64,000 nt of DNA from Enterobacteriaceae bacterium ESL0689 (GCA_029433525.1 JAQTIF010000001.1:372001-436000); one strand, 5' to 3'; positions 19,374-29,403 are shown, counted from the stretch's first letter. Program-made: numbers and translations. Notes: generated from the sequence alone by a model not told the origin.

Positions 19374-21451
19374 CAGCGCGGCTTTTGCCGCCGTTGATTC
19401 AACTCATTAATCAGCTTATTGATTTGTTTATCAGCAAACATCTGTTCCAGCGTCATCATCAGTTTACGTCGCCAGTTGGGATACTGGTTGCTGGTTCCCG
19501 GTATATTGATCGGATCAGTCATTTGCATCCAGTCTTCCGGTTGCAGTCCCAATAATGCACTGTGACTTTCAGCAAGATAACACTGTATCGCATGGCTGAG
19601 TGTGGCCGTCATCACCATCTGCGTCGCATGCTGCCCGGCCTCTTCCGACAGGCAACCCGCTTGATGCAATGCCTCTATCAGCCCCTGTTTCTCCTGTTGC
19701 CTCTCCTGATACAACTGACGCCACATCACTTCATCCGGGTAGAGACCTAATGATTTCCCCAGCATCAGATCACGACTTTGCCAGTAACCACGCAGTGTCG
19801 GCAAATCATGTGTGGCCACTACTGCCATCGCTTGTGATAAATAGTGCTGCGGTAAATGGAAGTGGTTGTGCTTATCATGTTCGAAATACAAAACTTTGTA
19901 GGAGTAAACGCCATGCTGGCGTAATTTATCAACCACTTCTGCCGGAACCGTGCCAAGATCTTCACCGATCACCATGCAACGATGGCGCTGACTTTCCAGC
20001 GCGAGGATCGCCAGCAGATCGTCCACCGGATAGCGCACATAGGCGCCATGATCGGCAGTTTCACCACGGGGGATCCACCACAGACGCAAAACTGACATCA
20101 CATGGTCGATGCGCAAGGCACCACAGTGTTGCATATTTGCACGCAACAGGCTGATAAAGGGTTGATAGTCACGGGCGACGATAACATGCGGGTCCATCGG
20201 AGGGAGCCCCCAGTTCTGCCCTGTCGGGCCGAGCCTGTCCGGTGGTGCGCCTGTCGATGCCTGCATACAGTACAGATCCCGATCACGCCAGGTTTCTGCC
20301 CCACCTTCTGCCACCCCGACAGCCAAATCACGATAAAGCCCGATCGTCATCGCCGCCTGCTGGCTGACCTGCCAGCAATCCGCAAACTGAGTATGCGCCA
20401 GCCACTGCAACCAGAGATAGAAATCGACCTCATCTGCCTGTTGATAACAGAACTCTTTCACGGCCTGGCTATGATTGTCCTGATAGGCTTGCGGCCATAC
20501 TGTCCAGTCCCGGTAACATGGCTGTTGTTGCGCCAGCCAGCTATGCAGCGCGTCAAACGCCGCCTGCCAGTACAGGCTGTCACCACCCTGTGCGATAAAT
20601 TGCCGGAATGCCGTCATTTCCGCATCGCGGCGAGTGGAAAATCTCTGCCACGCCATGCGCAACGCAGTGATTTTCAGCATGCTGACAGCGGTGTAATCGA
20701 CGTTATCACTGTGCCGTGCCGCTTTCAGCGCCTGTTGCGTTTCTGCTGATTGCCACCAGGCCTGTGCCGCTTCACTGAGGTGAAAATCTGCCACCGCATT
20801 GACATCAATATAGATAACGTTCAGCCAGTGACGGGAAGAAGGACTGTATGGACTGACACTTTCAGGATTGGCCGGGTAGAGCGCATGGATCGGATTGAGT
20901 CCGATAAACGCACCACCACGGCGGGCAATCTCCGGCAACATCGCGCGTAAGTCGCCAAAATCGCCGATTCCCCAGTTACTTTCTGAACGCAGTGTGTAGA
21001 GCTGGACACAAGCACCCCATAATTTTTTCCCTTCCTGCAAGGCTGGCGGTTCGTAGCAGCGGCCAGGGGCGATAATGAGCTGGCAATGCCAGTATCGTTC
21101 ATCCTGAGTGAGTGTCAGCAGATGATAGCCTTCCGGGAGGTTTTCCGGTAATGAGAGCGTTTCTCCGCCACTCACTTCTCCCTCATACTGCTCATCCGTT
21201 TCGCAAAAGAGTGACCACTGGTACATCCCCTCTCCGGTCACAGGCAACGCCATCATTTTACCGACCGTGAAAATCTGCACAGCTGGCAGCGGACCTGTGG
21301 CTGCTGACATCGTTACGGTATGTCGCATCGCCGCCAGCAAGCGCTGTTGGGTAGTCGCCGTAATCACCTGTGGCTGACCCTCCGCATTAATATAATCAGG
21401 AATGATCCCCGCCGCTTCTGCCGTCTGTAAAGCGCGTTTTTTCGCCATCAT
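19373..21451 (-). CDS. malQ: 4-alpha-glucanotransferase (amylomaltase)
   Basis: A glycoside hydrolase family 77 enzyme of 692 aa that disproportionates maltodextrins. Motifs include LWGACVQLYTLRSESNWGIG, the catalytic regions LRIDHVMSVLRLWWIP and VIGEDLGTVP, and ATHDLPTLRGYW. GAGG just before ATG 21451 (MMAKK) sets the start. The longer frame into malP is rejected because it has no homology. It follows malP by 7 bp, as a malPQ operon. Confidence 0.95.
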   Translation of the reverse strand: MMAKKRALQTAEAAGIIPDYINAEGQPQVITATTQQRLLAAMRHTVTMSAATGPLPAVQIFTVGKMMALPVTGEGMYQWSLFCETDEQYEGEVSGGETLSLPENLPEGYHLLTLTQDERYWHCQLIIAPGRCYEPPALQEGKKLWGACVQLYTLRSESNWGIGDFGDLRAMLPEIARRGGAFIGLNPIHALYPANPESVSPYSPSSRHWLNVIYIDVNAVADFHLSEAAQAWWQSAETQQALKAARHSDNVDYTAVSMLKITALRMAWQRFSTRRDAEMTAFRQFIAQGGDSLYWQAAFDALHSWLAQQQPCYRDWTVWPQAYQDNHSQAVKEFCYQQADEVDFYLWLQWLAHTQFADCWQVSQQAAMTIGLYRDLAVGVAEGGAETWRDRDLYCMQASTGAPPDRLGPTGQNWGLPPMDPHVIVARDYQPFISLLRANMQHCGALRIDHVMSVLRLWWIPRGETADHGAYVRYPVDDLLAILALESQRHRCMVIGEDLGTVPAEVVDKLRQHGVYSYKVLYFEHDKHNHFHLPQHYLSQAMAVVATHDLPTLRGYWQSRDLMLGKSLGLYPDEVMWRQLYQERQQEKQGLIEALHQAGCLSEEAGQHATQMVMTATLSHAIQCYLAESHSALLGLQPEDWMQMTDPINIPGTSNQYPNWRRKLMMTLEQMFADKQINKLINELNQRRQKPR

Positions 21452-21458
21452 GATATCC

Positions 21459-23849
21459 TCAGCGTATGGCCTGCCAGATATGTTGTTGATATTCACGAAT
21501 AGCACGATCTGCGCTGAACACTCCACAACGTGCTACATTAAGAATGGCCGCCCGGGTCCAGGCTTGCGGATCACGATATAATTTATCGACCTGGTGTTGA
21601 GTGGCAATATAATCAGCAAAGTCGGCCAGCACCAGCCAGGGATCGCCGCCCTCAAGCAGGCTGTGTAACATCGGGGCGAAAGCCTGGCGATCACCCTCAC
21701 TATACTGGCCAGATTCCAGCCCACTGAGCAGTGAATCAAGCCGCTTATCCTGCTGACGCCATACGCGCGGATCGTAACCTTGCGTCTGCAAGGCTTTTAC
21801 TTCCGCTACCGTATGACCAAATATAAAGATATTTTCTTCGCCGACGCGTTCGGCAATCTCTACATTCGCCCCATCGAGGGTGCCAATAGTCAGTGCGCCA
21901 TTCAGCGCCAGCTTCATATTGCCAGTACCGGAAGCTTCTTTACCCGCTGTCGAAATTTGCTCTGAGAGATCTGCCGCCGGGATCAGTAGTTCCGCGACAG
22001 AAACGTTATAATCGGCGAGGAATACAATCCTGAGTTTGTCCGCAACGCGTGGATCATTATTCACCACGGCCGCCACTTTATTGATCGCCAGAATAATATT
22101 CTTCGCCAGTGCATAACCTGGCGCGGCTTTTGCGCCAAACAGCACGACACGGGGTTCCCGGTCTGCGTGTGGGTTTTCGCAAATCTCCTGGTATTGCGCC
22201 AGGATATTGAGCAGATTGAGGTGTTGACGCTTATATTCATGCAGGCGCTTAATCTGCACATCAAAAAGCGCTTGCGGGTTGATGGTCATGCCAGTACGCG
22301 CTTTGACAAATTTTGCCAGCCGTCGTTTGTTGGCCTGCTTAATATCACGCCAGGTATGCTGAAACGCGGCATCATCCGCATATTTTTCCAGCTTAATCAG
22401 TTGGTCGAGATCACTGATCCACCTTTCATCGAGCGTTTTATCCAGTAACGCCGCCAGTGCCGGATTACACTGCTTGATCCAGCGACGCGGTGTAATACCA
22501 TTGGTAACGTTATGAAATTTGTGCGGCCAGAGCTGATGATATTGCGGGAACAGATCGTTGACCACCAGTTCAGAGTGCAACGCGGCAGCGCCATTAACCG
22601 CAAAACAGCTTGCCACGCACAGGTTAGCCATACGTACCTGATGGCTATCAACAATCGCCAGCTTTTGCCATAACTGCGGGTTATCAGGCCAGGTTGCCAT
22701 CACCTGGCGCTGCAAGTGATCATCAATGATATTGATAATCTGCATATGCCGTGGCAGTAATGCTTTTAGCAATTTCTTATCCCAGCACTCCAGCGCTTCC
22801 GGCAGCAGTGTATGGTTGGTGTAGGCAAAGGTACGACTGACAATTGCCCACGCCGCATCCCAGCTAAGCTGATGCTCATCAAGCAGTATTCGTAATAGTT
22901 CCGGGATCGCGAGGGTCGGATGAGTATCATTCAGCTGAATCACTTCATATTCTGCCAGCGCGGATATTTTACGGCCTGCCTGGTGGTGACGCCGTAAAAT
23001 ATCCGCCACGGAACAGGCACAGTGAAAATATTGCTGCATTAAACGCAGTTTCTTACCTGCCGGATGATTATCGTTCGGATAGAGTACCTGGGTTAATTTT
23101 TCTGCGTTCACCCCCTGACGCTGGGCGCCGAGAAAGTTTCCGGCATTAAATTTTGTCAGATCAAACGGCTGCGTGTGGGTCGCCTGCCATAAGCTCAGTG
23201 GTTGTATCACTGTATTACCATAACCGACGATCGGTAGATCCCAGGCTTCGCCGGTAAGGATCACTGCGGGCTGCCAGTGCCCCTTTTTGTTGACACTTCC
23301 TCCCAGCCCCACCTGAACGTCTCGTTGTTGATTATGACGAAACCACGGATAATCACCCCGCCGCCAGTCATCAGCGGCTTCGATTTGCTGCCCGTCAGAG
23401 AAAGACTGACGAAACAAACCGTACTGATAATTCAGGCCATAACCGGTTGCTGGCTGGTTACTGGTCGCCATTGCATCGAGAAAACAGGCTGCCAGCCGTC
23501 CCAGGCCACCATTGCCTAATCCAGGATCGCGCTCCTCTTCCAGCAGATCACTTAAATTGATATTACAGGTTTGCAGAATATCACTGACCTCCTGATACCA
23601 GCCCAGATTCAGCAGATTATTGCCGGTGAGACGACCGGGCAAAAACTCCATCGAAATATAGTTGACATGGCGCTGTCCGCTGGCGGGTTTTACCGCAGGT
23701 TGAGCGGCTAATAACCCGGCGAGTGCGCGGCTTATCGCCTGCCACCATTGATGTCGGGTCATCTCTGAAGCGGACGATAATCCCAGATGCTGCCAGTAAC
23801 GCGTCAGCGCAGCCTGAAACTGATCTCTGTCAAAAATAGCGGATGACAT
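21459..23849 (-). CDS. malP: maltodextrin phosphorylase
   Basis: A 796-aa PLP-dependent phosphorylase (E. coli MalP 797) that makes glucose-1-phosphate from maltodextrins. The PLP lysine lies in [16 protein letters not shown], and other landmarks are [29 protein letters not shown] and [12 protein letters not shown]. It differs from glycogen phosphorylase in lacking the N-terminal extension and matches MalP throughout. The activator gene malT, normally divergent from malP, is not present; glpR lies upstream instead. Confidence 0.95.
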   Translation of the reverse strand: MSSAIFDRDQFQAALTRYWQHLGLSSASEMTRHQWWQAISRALAGLLAAQPAVKPASGQRHVNYISMEFLPGRLTGNNLLNLGWYQEVSDILQTCNINLSDLLEEERDPGLGNGGLGRLAACFLDAMATSNQPATGYGLNYQYGLFRQSFSDGQQIEAADDWRRGDYPWFRHNQQRDVQVGLGGSVNKKGHWQPAVILTGEAWDLPIVGYGNTVIQPLSLWQATHTQPFDLTKFNAGNFLGAQRQGVNAEKLTQVLYPNDNHPAGKKLRLMQQYFHCACSVADILRRHHQAGRKISALAEYEVIQLNDTHPTLAIPELLRILLDEHQLSWDAAWAIVSRTFAYTNHTLLPEALECWDKKLLKALLPRHMQIINIIDDHLQRQVMATWPDNPQLWQKLAIVDSHQVRMANLCVASCFAVNGAAALHSELVVNDLFPQYHQLWPHKFHNVTNGITPRRWIKQCNPALAALLDKTLDERWISDLDQLIKLEKYADDAAFQHTWRDIKQANKRRLAKFVKARTGMTINPQALFDVQIKRLHEYKRQHLNLLNILAQYQEICENPHADREPRVVLFGAKAAPGYALAKNIILAINKVAAVVNNDPRVADKLRIVFLADYNVSVAELLIPAADLSEQISTAGKEASGTGNMKLALNGALTIGTLDGANVEIAERVGEENIFIFGHTVAEVKALQTQGYDPRVWRQQDKRLDSLLSGLESGQYSEGDRQAFAPMLHSLLEGGDPWLVLADFADYIATQHQVDKLYRDPQAWTRAAILNVARCGVFSADRAIREYQQHIWQAIR

Positions 23850-23980
23850 AAGGCATTCGGCTCCCTGATGAAAACATGAAGGGTTAGTGTACCCGAACCA
23901 CCTTCTCCTTATTGCCGGGAAAAAGCGAGCAACAGTGATGCATAAAGCAGTATATCGTTAAAACTGCTGCCGCCGACGGT

Positions 23981-24739
23981 TTAACATAACGTCAGTTGCA
24001 GATTGTTATCCTTAATCACTTTCAGTATGCTGGCGGGCGGCGTAACATCGGTGTAGACGGCATCGACCATACTGATACTCCCCATATTAACCATGGCATT
24101 ACGCCCGAACTTTGAATGATCGACAACCAGCATCACATGGCGTGAGTTATCAATAATGGCTCGTTTTGTTCGTACTTCATGGTAATCAAATTCCAGCAAT
24201 GAACCATCACTATCCACACCACTGATACCCAGAATACCGAAATCGAGGCGGAACTGGGAGATAAAGTCCAGTGTCGCTTCACCGATAATGCCACCATCCC
24301 GGGTGCGCACCTCACCACCGGCGAGAATAATACGAAAATCCTCTTTTACCATCAGTGTCGTCGCCACATTGAGATTATTGGTGACAATACGTAAATTAGT
24401 GTGTGTCAGGAGGGCATGAGCGACCGCTTCTGGGGTGGTGCCGATATCAATAAACAGTGACGCACCATTGGGGATCTGGCTGGCAACTTTGCGGGCAATG
24501 CGCTCTTTTTCTGCGGTCTGGGTCGCTTTCCGGTCATGCCAGGAGGTATTGACCGAACTGGAGGAGAGTGCTGCCCCCCCATGATGGCGCAAAATCACTT
24601 TTTGTTCGGCGAGATCATTAAGGTCACGGCGAATCGTCTGGGGACTAACAGCAAATTGTTCAACCAGCTCTTCGGTACTGACATAGCCTTGCTTTTTTAC
24701 CAGTTCGATAATGGCGTCATGACGTTGTACTTGTTTCAT
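23981..24739 (-). CDS. glpR: glycerol-3-phosphate regulon repressor
   Basis: A DeoR-family repressor of 252 aa. N-terminal helix-turn-helix: GYVSTEELVEQFAVSPQTIR; C-terminal sugar-phosphate-binding domain with FIDIGTTPEAVAHAL and LGISGVDSDGSLLEFDYHEV. It is nearly collinear with E. coli GlpR. The usual partners glpG, glpE and glpD are not beside it; 130 bp separate it from malP downstream. Confidence 0.93.
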   Translation of the reverse strand: MKQVQRHDAIIELVKKQGYVSTEELVEQFAVSPQTIRRDLNDLAEQKVILRHHGGAALSSSSVNTSWHDRKATQTAEKERIARKVASQIPNGASLFIDIGTTPEAVAHALLTHTNLRIVTNNLNVATTLMVKEDFRIILAGGEVRTRDGGIIGEATLDFISQFRLDFGILGISGVDSDGSLLEFDYHEVRTKRAIIDNSRHVMLVVDHSKFGRNAMVNMGSISMVDAVYTDVTPPASILKVIKDNNLQLTLC

Positions 24740-24882
24740 GCAATATTCCAGAGATTATAAAGTTTATGGCACAACGATATTATTAGCTGATTTATGTTGT
24801 GACGTCCTGTTGTCCGTATTGTTTGTATCTCGGTCAGCACGCTTTCGGGATGGCACGGCTGGCCATCGTAATAGCGAGAATA

Positions 24883-25317
24883 TCAAATCTGTAACCAGAA
24901 AGTCACCGGGCCATCATTGACTAATGAAACCTGCATATTCGCGGCAAATCTGCCGGTCTGGGTATTTATCTGTTGACGACAGCGGGCAACAAAATAGTCA
25001 TACAGTGTCTCGGCGATATCAGGAGCAGCACCTCGGGAAAAGCCGGGGCGCATGCCCTGCGCGGTGTCCGCCGTCAGGGTGAACTGCGAAACGACCAATA
25101 CGCTACCACCTGTCTGCTGTACATTGAGATTCATTTTCCCGCTTGCGTCACTGAAAATACGATAGCCCAGTACCCGATCACACAGACGATTTGCCTTTTG
25201 CTGATCGTCATTTTTCTCGATACCTAATAACACCAGAAGCCCTGGCCCAATTTCACCGGTGATATCATTTTCCACTGTCACACGCGCCTGAGACACACGT
25301 TGAATTAATGCAATCAT
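24883..25317 (-). CDS. dtd: D-aminoacyl-tRNA deacylase
   Basis: A 144-aa homodimeric editing enzyme that hydrolyses D-aminoacyl-tRNA. The cross-subunit Gly-cisPro motif NDGPVT and the SQFTL motif are both present; the length is one residue short of E. coli Dtd. Between it and glpR lies 143 bp without another gene. A full repeat copy begins 27 bp upstream of its start. Confidence 0.95.
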   Translation of the reverse strand: MIALIQRVSQARVTVENDITGEIGPGLLVLLGIEKNDDQQKANRLCDRVLGYRIFSDASGKMNLNVQQTGGSVLVVSQFTLTADTAQGMRPGFSRGAAPDIAETLYDYFVARCRQQINTQTGRFAANMQVSLVNDGPVTFWLQI

Positions 25318-25343
25318 GATTTATTCGCTTTCTTCTGTCATTA

Positions 25344-25489
25344 AGAGCCTGACCCATCAGGCGTTATTGGCGCAGCCAGTCTGGATACGGACAGCGCGGA
25401 GAAACCACAGCGTACACGGAGTACGTGAGGATTTCGAGCACTGCCCAGGGCCAGAATGGCCAGTAAAATAGCCTGATGGGCCAGGCTCT
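25344..25489. repeat. MITE-like repeat, best-preserved full copy (146 bp)
   Basis: It begins AGAGCCTGACCCATCAGGC and ends GCCTGATGGGCCAGGCTCT, inverted repeats with one mismatch in 19. The 108-bp interior contains GGACAGCGCGGAGAAACC, TACACGGAGTACGTGAGG and TTTCGAGCACTGCCCAGG. Flanks read TTA and AAG. It is non-coding and taken as the reference copy. It forms the border between dtd and the toxin island. Confidence 0.88.
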
Positions 25490-25621
25490 AAGCTGAATAC
25501 GTCATCATTGTTGATTCTGTCGTTGGTTTTTATAACTTCATGACAAACATCACTTTTAAGTCAAATTATAAATCGGTTAATATTGAATCAATCAAACCAT
25601 CTAAATGACAAGGAAATGGAG

Positions 25622-25786
25622 ATGGATCGTCAATATAATAATGAACTGACTCCGGAACTGCTGGCAACAATGGATAAATCTCCGTTTACAGCAGAACAAC
25701 TGTCCGGGATGAATAATGAAACGATTGCAGGTCGCGAAGGAGAAGAGATACCGGAGGATTTCCTGCTATCTGTAGAGGTGGCGTAA
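25622..25786 (+). CDS. small acidic protein preceding the PAAR effector gene
   Basis: A 54-aa protein, MDRQYNNELTPELLATM...EEIPEDFLLSVEVA, with no signal peptide or membrane segment. AGGA at 25611-25614 with seven bases of spacing selects ATG 25622; longer starts have no such signal. Its TAA overlaps the next ATG as TAATG, so it is probably translated with the PAAR effector and could be an adaptor or chaperone. I do not recognise the family; it is not an EagR/DUF1795-type chaperone by length. Confidence 0.6.
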   Translation: MDRQYNNELTPELLATMDKSPFTAEQLSGMNNETIAGREGEEIPEDFLLSVEVA

Positions 25787-27327
25787 TGGGAAATCGATCT
25801 GACTGTTATGGAAGAGGAACAGCACTGGAGGGTGATAAAACAACTACGGGTGCTGAATGTATCGCCTCTATGTCCAATGATACTGAACATGGACGGAGGG
25901 TGGTTCGTGTTGGGGATAAAACAACCCCCTGTCCTGAATGTGGTGAGGTAGGGGTTATCGTATCCGGTGAACCCCGTGATACCAATAATGGTAAAATAGC
26001 GGCGGTGGATGGTTCAATCGTGCACTGTGGCTGTCCTTCCGGAACTAACCGAATTATCGCACCCGCAGGACAATGGGTTGGCGTGGGCCCGAATCCTTCT
26101 ATTGCAGCCCTTGCAACCCTGATTGCTGAACGTAAGGCCGCAGAAGAAGAAAGAACTAAACAACGGGCTGAAGAACGTGACCGTAATCGGGTATTCGCCA
26201 AATCCTGCCTTCGTGGCGAGGGTTGTAATGACGCCGGGAAAGAGCAGGAACCCCACACTAATTTTGCATCAATGGCATTTTATCAGGCGATTCCACCTGA
26301 CGATCCAGCTTCGGATAATGAAGTAGTCCAGCACGCTCAGTCTGCGAGGGAAAAAAAACCGGCAGAGGAAATTCCGGAACCCAGGAAACGAGGTGCGTTG
26401 TATAAATGGTGGTACGGTAATCATGAAGAAATCGAATACCAGCGGGCAATAGCCGCAGCGACGAGTACTGCTAATGTTCAAATGGCGCTTGAAGGTGCCT
26501 TCGCGCTTGGACTGACAGGTGGAAGTGCCATTACGTCAGGAACGTGGGCGGTAAAAGCGGGTGAGATGGCTGCAGGACTCGGAAGGATTGCTGTCAGCGG
26601 CCCCGGCGCCCCCATCGCAGCCGTTATGTTGGGGATGATGCCCGGCAGGCTCAATGACGGCGAACAGGACTTTATTGACCGGATGCGTCTGGAACAGATG
26701 CATGAAGCCCCCACACGTGTGCGTTATACATGGGAACAGGATGCTAAAGGTAACCCGGTTCCTCATGGCTGGCATACCCCACCGGGTCAGGATATGGTGC
26801 GTGTACGTAAAATGGTGTGGGACAGCAGCCGAAAGGCGTATACATTCACCACAGAGGAAGAGCCGCGTATCACCATCATCTGGACGCCAGACAGTTCAGG
26901 GGTCAATGTTCCGTTGAATACAGGCAACCAGAACCCGGTAAGGATACCCAATCCGGTGGTGGTTGATCCGCTGCCGGAAGATACCCGAATTGAGGCAACG
27001 ACCACTCCGGTAGCGGAAGAGAAGCATTTTGCGGATTATATTCTTATTCTGCCATTGCCGAATATTCCGCCAGTTTATGTTTATTTAAATTCTGTACTGA
27101 AGGGAAAATATGCGGAAGAAGCAGCCAGAAAGCTTGGTTATGATCGCCGGATTTCAGCGGATAAAGTGCCATTTAATTCTCACGGACAGCCAGCATTCTT
27201 TAATGGAAAAGATTATATAACTCCTGATGTTGATGGACACAACGTATCTTATGGTTGGAAAAAAATCAGTAAAAAAGGTGTTCGTTTAGGTACATATGAC
27301 AAAGATTTAAATAGAATAAAGGGATAA
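25786..27327 (+). CDS. PAAR / S-type pyocin domain / Ntox21-like toxin effector
   Basis: A 513-aa chimeric polymorphic toxin. Residues 1-95 form a PAAR-like domain (GTALEGDKTTTG, HCGC). Residues 115-136 are a charged helix. Residues 222-288 are hydrophobic and Gly/Ala-rich. Residues 310-397 resemble the S-type pyocin domain (RYTWEQDAKGNPVPHGWHTP, FTTEEEPRITIIWTP). The boundary motif NIPPVYVYL (426-434) introduces the toxin (435-513), whose HGQPAFFNGKDYITPDVDGH and RLGTYDKDLNRI recall the Ntox21 nuclease-type toxins. PAAR suggests type VI delivery; no T6SS genes are in the window. Its 3' half is the parent of the repeats downstream. Confidence 0.85.
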   Translation: MGNRSDCYGRGTALEGDKTTTGAECIASMSNDTEHGRRVVRVGDKTTPCPECGEVGVIVSGEPRDTNNGKIAAVDGSIVHCGCPSGTNRIIAPAGQWVGVGPNPSIAALATLIAERKAAEEERTKQRAEERDRNRVFAKSCLRGEGCNDAGKEQEPHTNFASMAFYQAIPPDDPASDNEVVQHAQSAREKKPAEEIPEPRKRGALYKWWYGNHEEIEYQRAIAAATSTANVQMALEGAFALGLTGGSAITSGTWAVKAGEMAAGLGRIAVSGPGAPIAAVMLGMMPGRLNDGEQDFIDRMRLEQMHEAPTRVRYTWEQDAKGNPVPHGWHTPPGQDMVRVRKMVWDSSRKAYTFTTEEEPRITIIWTPDSSGVNVPLNTGNQNPVRIPNPVVVDPLPEDTRIEATTTPVAEEKHFADYILILPLPNIPPVYVYLNSVLKGKYAEEAARKLGYDRRISADKVPFNSHGQPAFFNGKDYITPDVDGHNVSYGWKKISKKGVRLGTYDKDLNRIKG

Positions 27328-27331
27328 TGAT

Positions 27332-27778
27332 ATGTTTGGTATTTTTACAGAGAGTGAAGCTATTCAATCTGCATTTAACGAAATAGTCTTGCCAGCTAAA
27401 ATAGTCATTGGTGATTTTGAGGAAGGAATTCAAATACCATTAACTTATTGGAGTATAAAGCAATATCAGGAGAGTTGGCTTGAGGCTATTGAACAAGGTT
27501 TAAAGAATGGCGATCATTCTGTGCTGGCGGTATCTATGTATAATCCAGAGACAGTTAACTTTATATTTTCATGGGTTCTTTATTATAATGGTGAGCAAGT
27601 TATCATTCAAAACAAAATGATTTTTGCTGGCGAGATACAAGGCTTTTCTACTCATAAGTTAAATGACTATGCTGGGGAGTATGATGAATATTCAGATGGG
27701 GAAAAAGTTTCTGAGTGGTATACAACCGTTAATGAAGTAAAAGAATTTATTGCATATCTTAAAAGTAAAGTGTTATAA
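27332..27778 (+). CDS. probable immunity protein to the Ntox21-like toxin
   Basis: A 148-aa protein starting four bases after the toxin stop, the usual place for a cognate immunity gene. It is acidic and aromatic-rich (LTYWSIKQYQESWLEAIEQG, FIFSWVLYYNGEQV) with no signal peptide, as expected for a cytoplasmic inhibitor. Its A+T content is higher than that of the toxin core. I cannot assign a named family; the function is inferred from position. Confidence 0.65.
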   Translation: MFGIFTESEAIQSAFNEIVLPAKIVIGDFEEGIQIPLTYWSIKQYQESWLEAIEQGLKNGDHSVLAVSMYNPETVNFIFSWVLYYNGEQVIIQNKMIFAGEIQGFSTHKLNDYAGEYDEYSDGEKVSEWYTTVNEVKEFIAYLKSKVL

Positions 27779-27829
27779 GTTTCTGATTTGTGTTAGGGCG
27801 AAATATTAAACTTTATTTATGAGGTTAAG

Positions 27830-28093
27830 ATGGGCCTAAAATTAAGACTACAATGGTTCGATAAGCTAACAGAATTGGAAGTAGGTAAGGAATATTCTAT
27901 TGATTTTGGTGATGATGCCAATGTCATGACTGATGACTTAGGTTTACCAACAAAAGACATTGTAAATAATGGTTCTTTTGAGTTAAAAAGTGATTGGGTC
28001 AAGCATTTACAACCTTATTTCACACATCATATTGATTTATTATCCTATGAGTATTTTATTTCATTTGATTATCGAGATAAATGGTCGTTATAG
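27830..28093 (+). CDS. colicin E3-type immunity protein (orphan)
   Basis: An 87-aa homolog of Im3, the inhibitor of colicin E3 rRNase: [41 protein letters not shown] and YFISFDYRD align with Im3 as I remember it. No E3-like 16S rRNase domain is found in the window, so it is an orphan, either protecting against neighbours or left from a lost cassette. Confidence 0.85.
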   Translation: MGLKLRLQWFDKLTELEVGKEYSIDFGDDANVMTDDLGLPTKDIVNNGSFELKSDWVKHLQPYFTHHIDLLSYEYFISFDYRDKWSL

Positions 28094-28101
28094 GAGCAGA
28101 T

Positions 28102-28347
28102 ATGTCTTATAAAATGAGACTACAGTGGTTTAATAAGCAAACCGCTGAAGGGGAAGGAAAGAAATTTTCAGATGTTTTAGATAATAATGTTTATTTTTTG
28201 GATAAAATTGGTCTATCTAACGAGCTTCAGATCTATGATGGTGTATATGATGTAATAGTAGAATGGTTGCCATATATACAACCGTACTTTCAGCATCAAC
28301 TGGATTTGCAACGATATAATTATCAGCTGGCTTTTCGACCTGTTTGA
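28102..28347 (+). CDS. second colicin E3/cloacin-type immunity protein (orphan)
   Basis: An 81-aa paralog of the preceding gene (MSYKMRLQWFNKQT, WLPYIQPYFQHQLDL), but diverged in the middle. TAGGAG at 28091-28096 selects ATG 28102, eight bases past the first gene's stop. It lacks a cognate toxin here and probably covers a different rRNase variant (inference). Confidence 0.75.
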   Translation: MSYKMRLQWFNKQTAEGEGKKFSDVLDNNVYFLDKIGLSNELQIYDGVYDVIVEWLPYIQPYFQHQLDLQRYNYQLAFRPV

Positions 28348-28402
28348 TTGAATTATTGCTCTAACAGGCAACCAGAACCCGGTAAGGATACCCAATCCGG
28401 TT

Positions 28403-28939
28403 GTGGTTGATCCGCTGCCGGAAGCTACCCGTATTGAGGCTACAACCACTCCGGCAGCGGAAGAGAAGCATTTTGCGGATTATATTCTTATTCTGCCATT
28501 GCCGAATATTCCGCCGGTTTATATATACCTGAGCAAACCACCTGTTGAGTTTTTGGAGGTTGAGCTTTACAGTGATTTTATTCGGCGCTCAAGGCAGGGA
28601 AAATATGAGGCAGATCATATGCCATCGAAAGCAGCAGTTAAGGCATATCTGAAAGCACATTACCCTGATATGACACCTGAAGATATTGAGCTTGCTTCTC
28701 AGGATGTTGCTGCAATAGTGATACCTAAAAAGGTACATCAGCAAATCAGCGAAACCTACGGTGGGCGTAACACATCTACACAAATTGAACTGGACTCAAA
28801 AAATCTCAGGACTGCTCTTGACTGTAATCTGGATGCCATTAAACCCGCTTTAAAAGAACATGGGGCAACAGAAAGTCAGATAGAAGCTGCAAGGGCGAAA
28901 ATGCATAAACTAAACAGTGAAATGGGATTATATAAATGA
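28403..28939 (+). CDS. displaced toxin C-terminal cassette (DHMPS-type), copy 1
   Basis: Homology to the end of the pyocin domain starts abruptly at about 28362 (TGNQNPVRIPNP) without PAAR or a proper start; only a GTG at 28403 opens the frame. After PNIPPVYIYL comes a toxin domain of about 135 aa with YEADHMPSKAAV, IPKKVHQQISETYGGRNT and a helical end KMHKLNSEMGLYK. The paired D-H-M-P and K-V-H with YGG suggest an HNH/endonuclease-VII-like nuclease, but that is a guess. It overlaps the next gene as ATGA. Likely a silent reservoir cassette. Confidence 0.7.
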   Translation: MVDPLPEATRIEATTTPAAEEKHFADYILILPLPNIPPVYIYLSKPPVEFLEVELYSDFIRRSRQGKYEADHMPSKAAVKAYLKAHYPDMTPEDIELASQDVAAIVIPKKVHQQISETYGGRNTSTQIELDSKNLRTALDCNLDAIKPALKEHGATESQIEAARAKMHKLNSEMGLYK

Positions 28940-29403
28940 CGGTGAATATTGATGCTTTAATAAACTGTTTAGGAAGAACATATCAGGAACTTATTGATAA
29001 TGAATTGATCACCTACAAAAGCCCTCCTGCAGGCTCATCCGGGGATCCTGACTTAAGTCTTGATATGGCAAAAGAAGGTCTTTTCTTGTCCTTCAAGCGG
29101 GATGGTCGGATCTTGCAGGCTATTGTCGTTAAAATCCAGAATGACAAGGCTAAAAACTGGATATTTCCAAATAAATTACCAGAGCCATTACAGAGAAGCA
29201 TGTCGAGGGAATGGGTTCATGAAAATATAGGTGTGCCATTAAGAAGCAGTCCTCCAAAGGTAGTTATGCGACGAGCTTTTGGCTGGACAGATCTTTATGA
29301 AATCCAAAATCGGCCAATACCTACAATGATGCAGATAAGCTATGACACAGCAGATCAAGTCAGGTCTGTGACATTTCTCCCTGCTTCAGACCTCCGCTGG
29401 TAG
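28936..29403 (+). CDS. DUF6392-like immunity protein for cassette copy 1
   Basis: A 155-aa protein starting within the toxin stop (ATGA). It has LSLDMAKEGLFLSFKRDGRILQ and a C-terminal half WVHENIGVPLRSSPPKVVMRRAFGW ending LPASDLRW. From memory this resembles DUF6392 proteins next to pyocin-type toxins. The C-terminal half is nearly identical at DNA level to the gene at 32508, while the N-terminal halves differ, giving a mosaic. Confidence 0.75.
   Translation: MTVNIDALINCLGRTYQELIDNELITYKSPPAGSSGDPDLSLDMAKEGLFLSFKRDGRILQAIVVKIQNDKAKNWIFPNKLPEPLQRSMSREWVHENIGVPLRSSPPKVVMRRAFGWTDLYEIQNRPIPTMMQISYDTADQVRSVTFLPASDLRW

Noticed and set aside
26654-26917. Conserved-looking alternate frames inside the pyocin-domain repeats (also 30469, 31670)
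   Set aside because: They recur only because the underlying DNA is repeated; they are out of frame with the pyocin domain.
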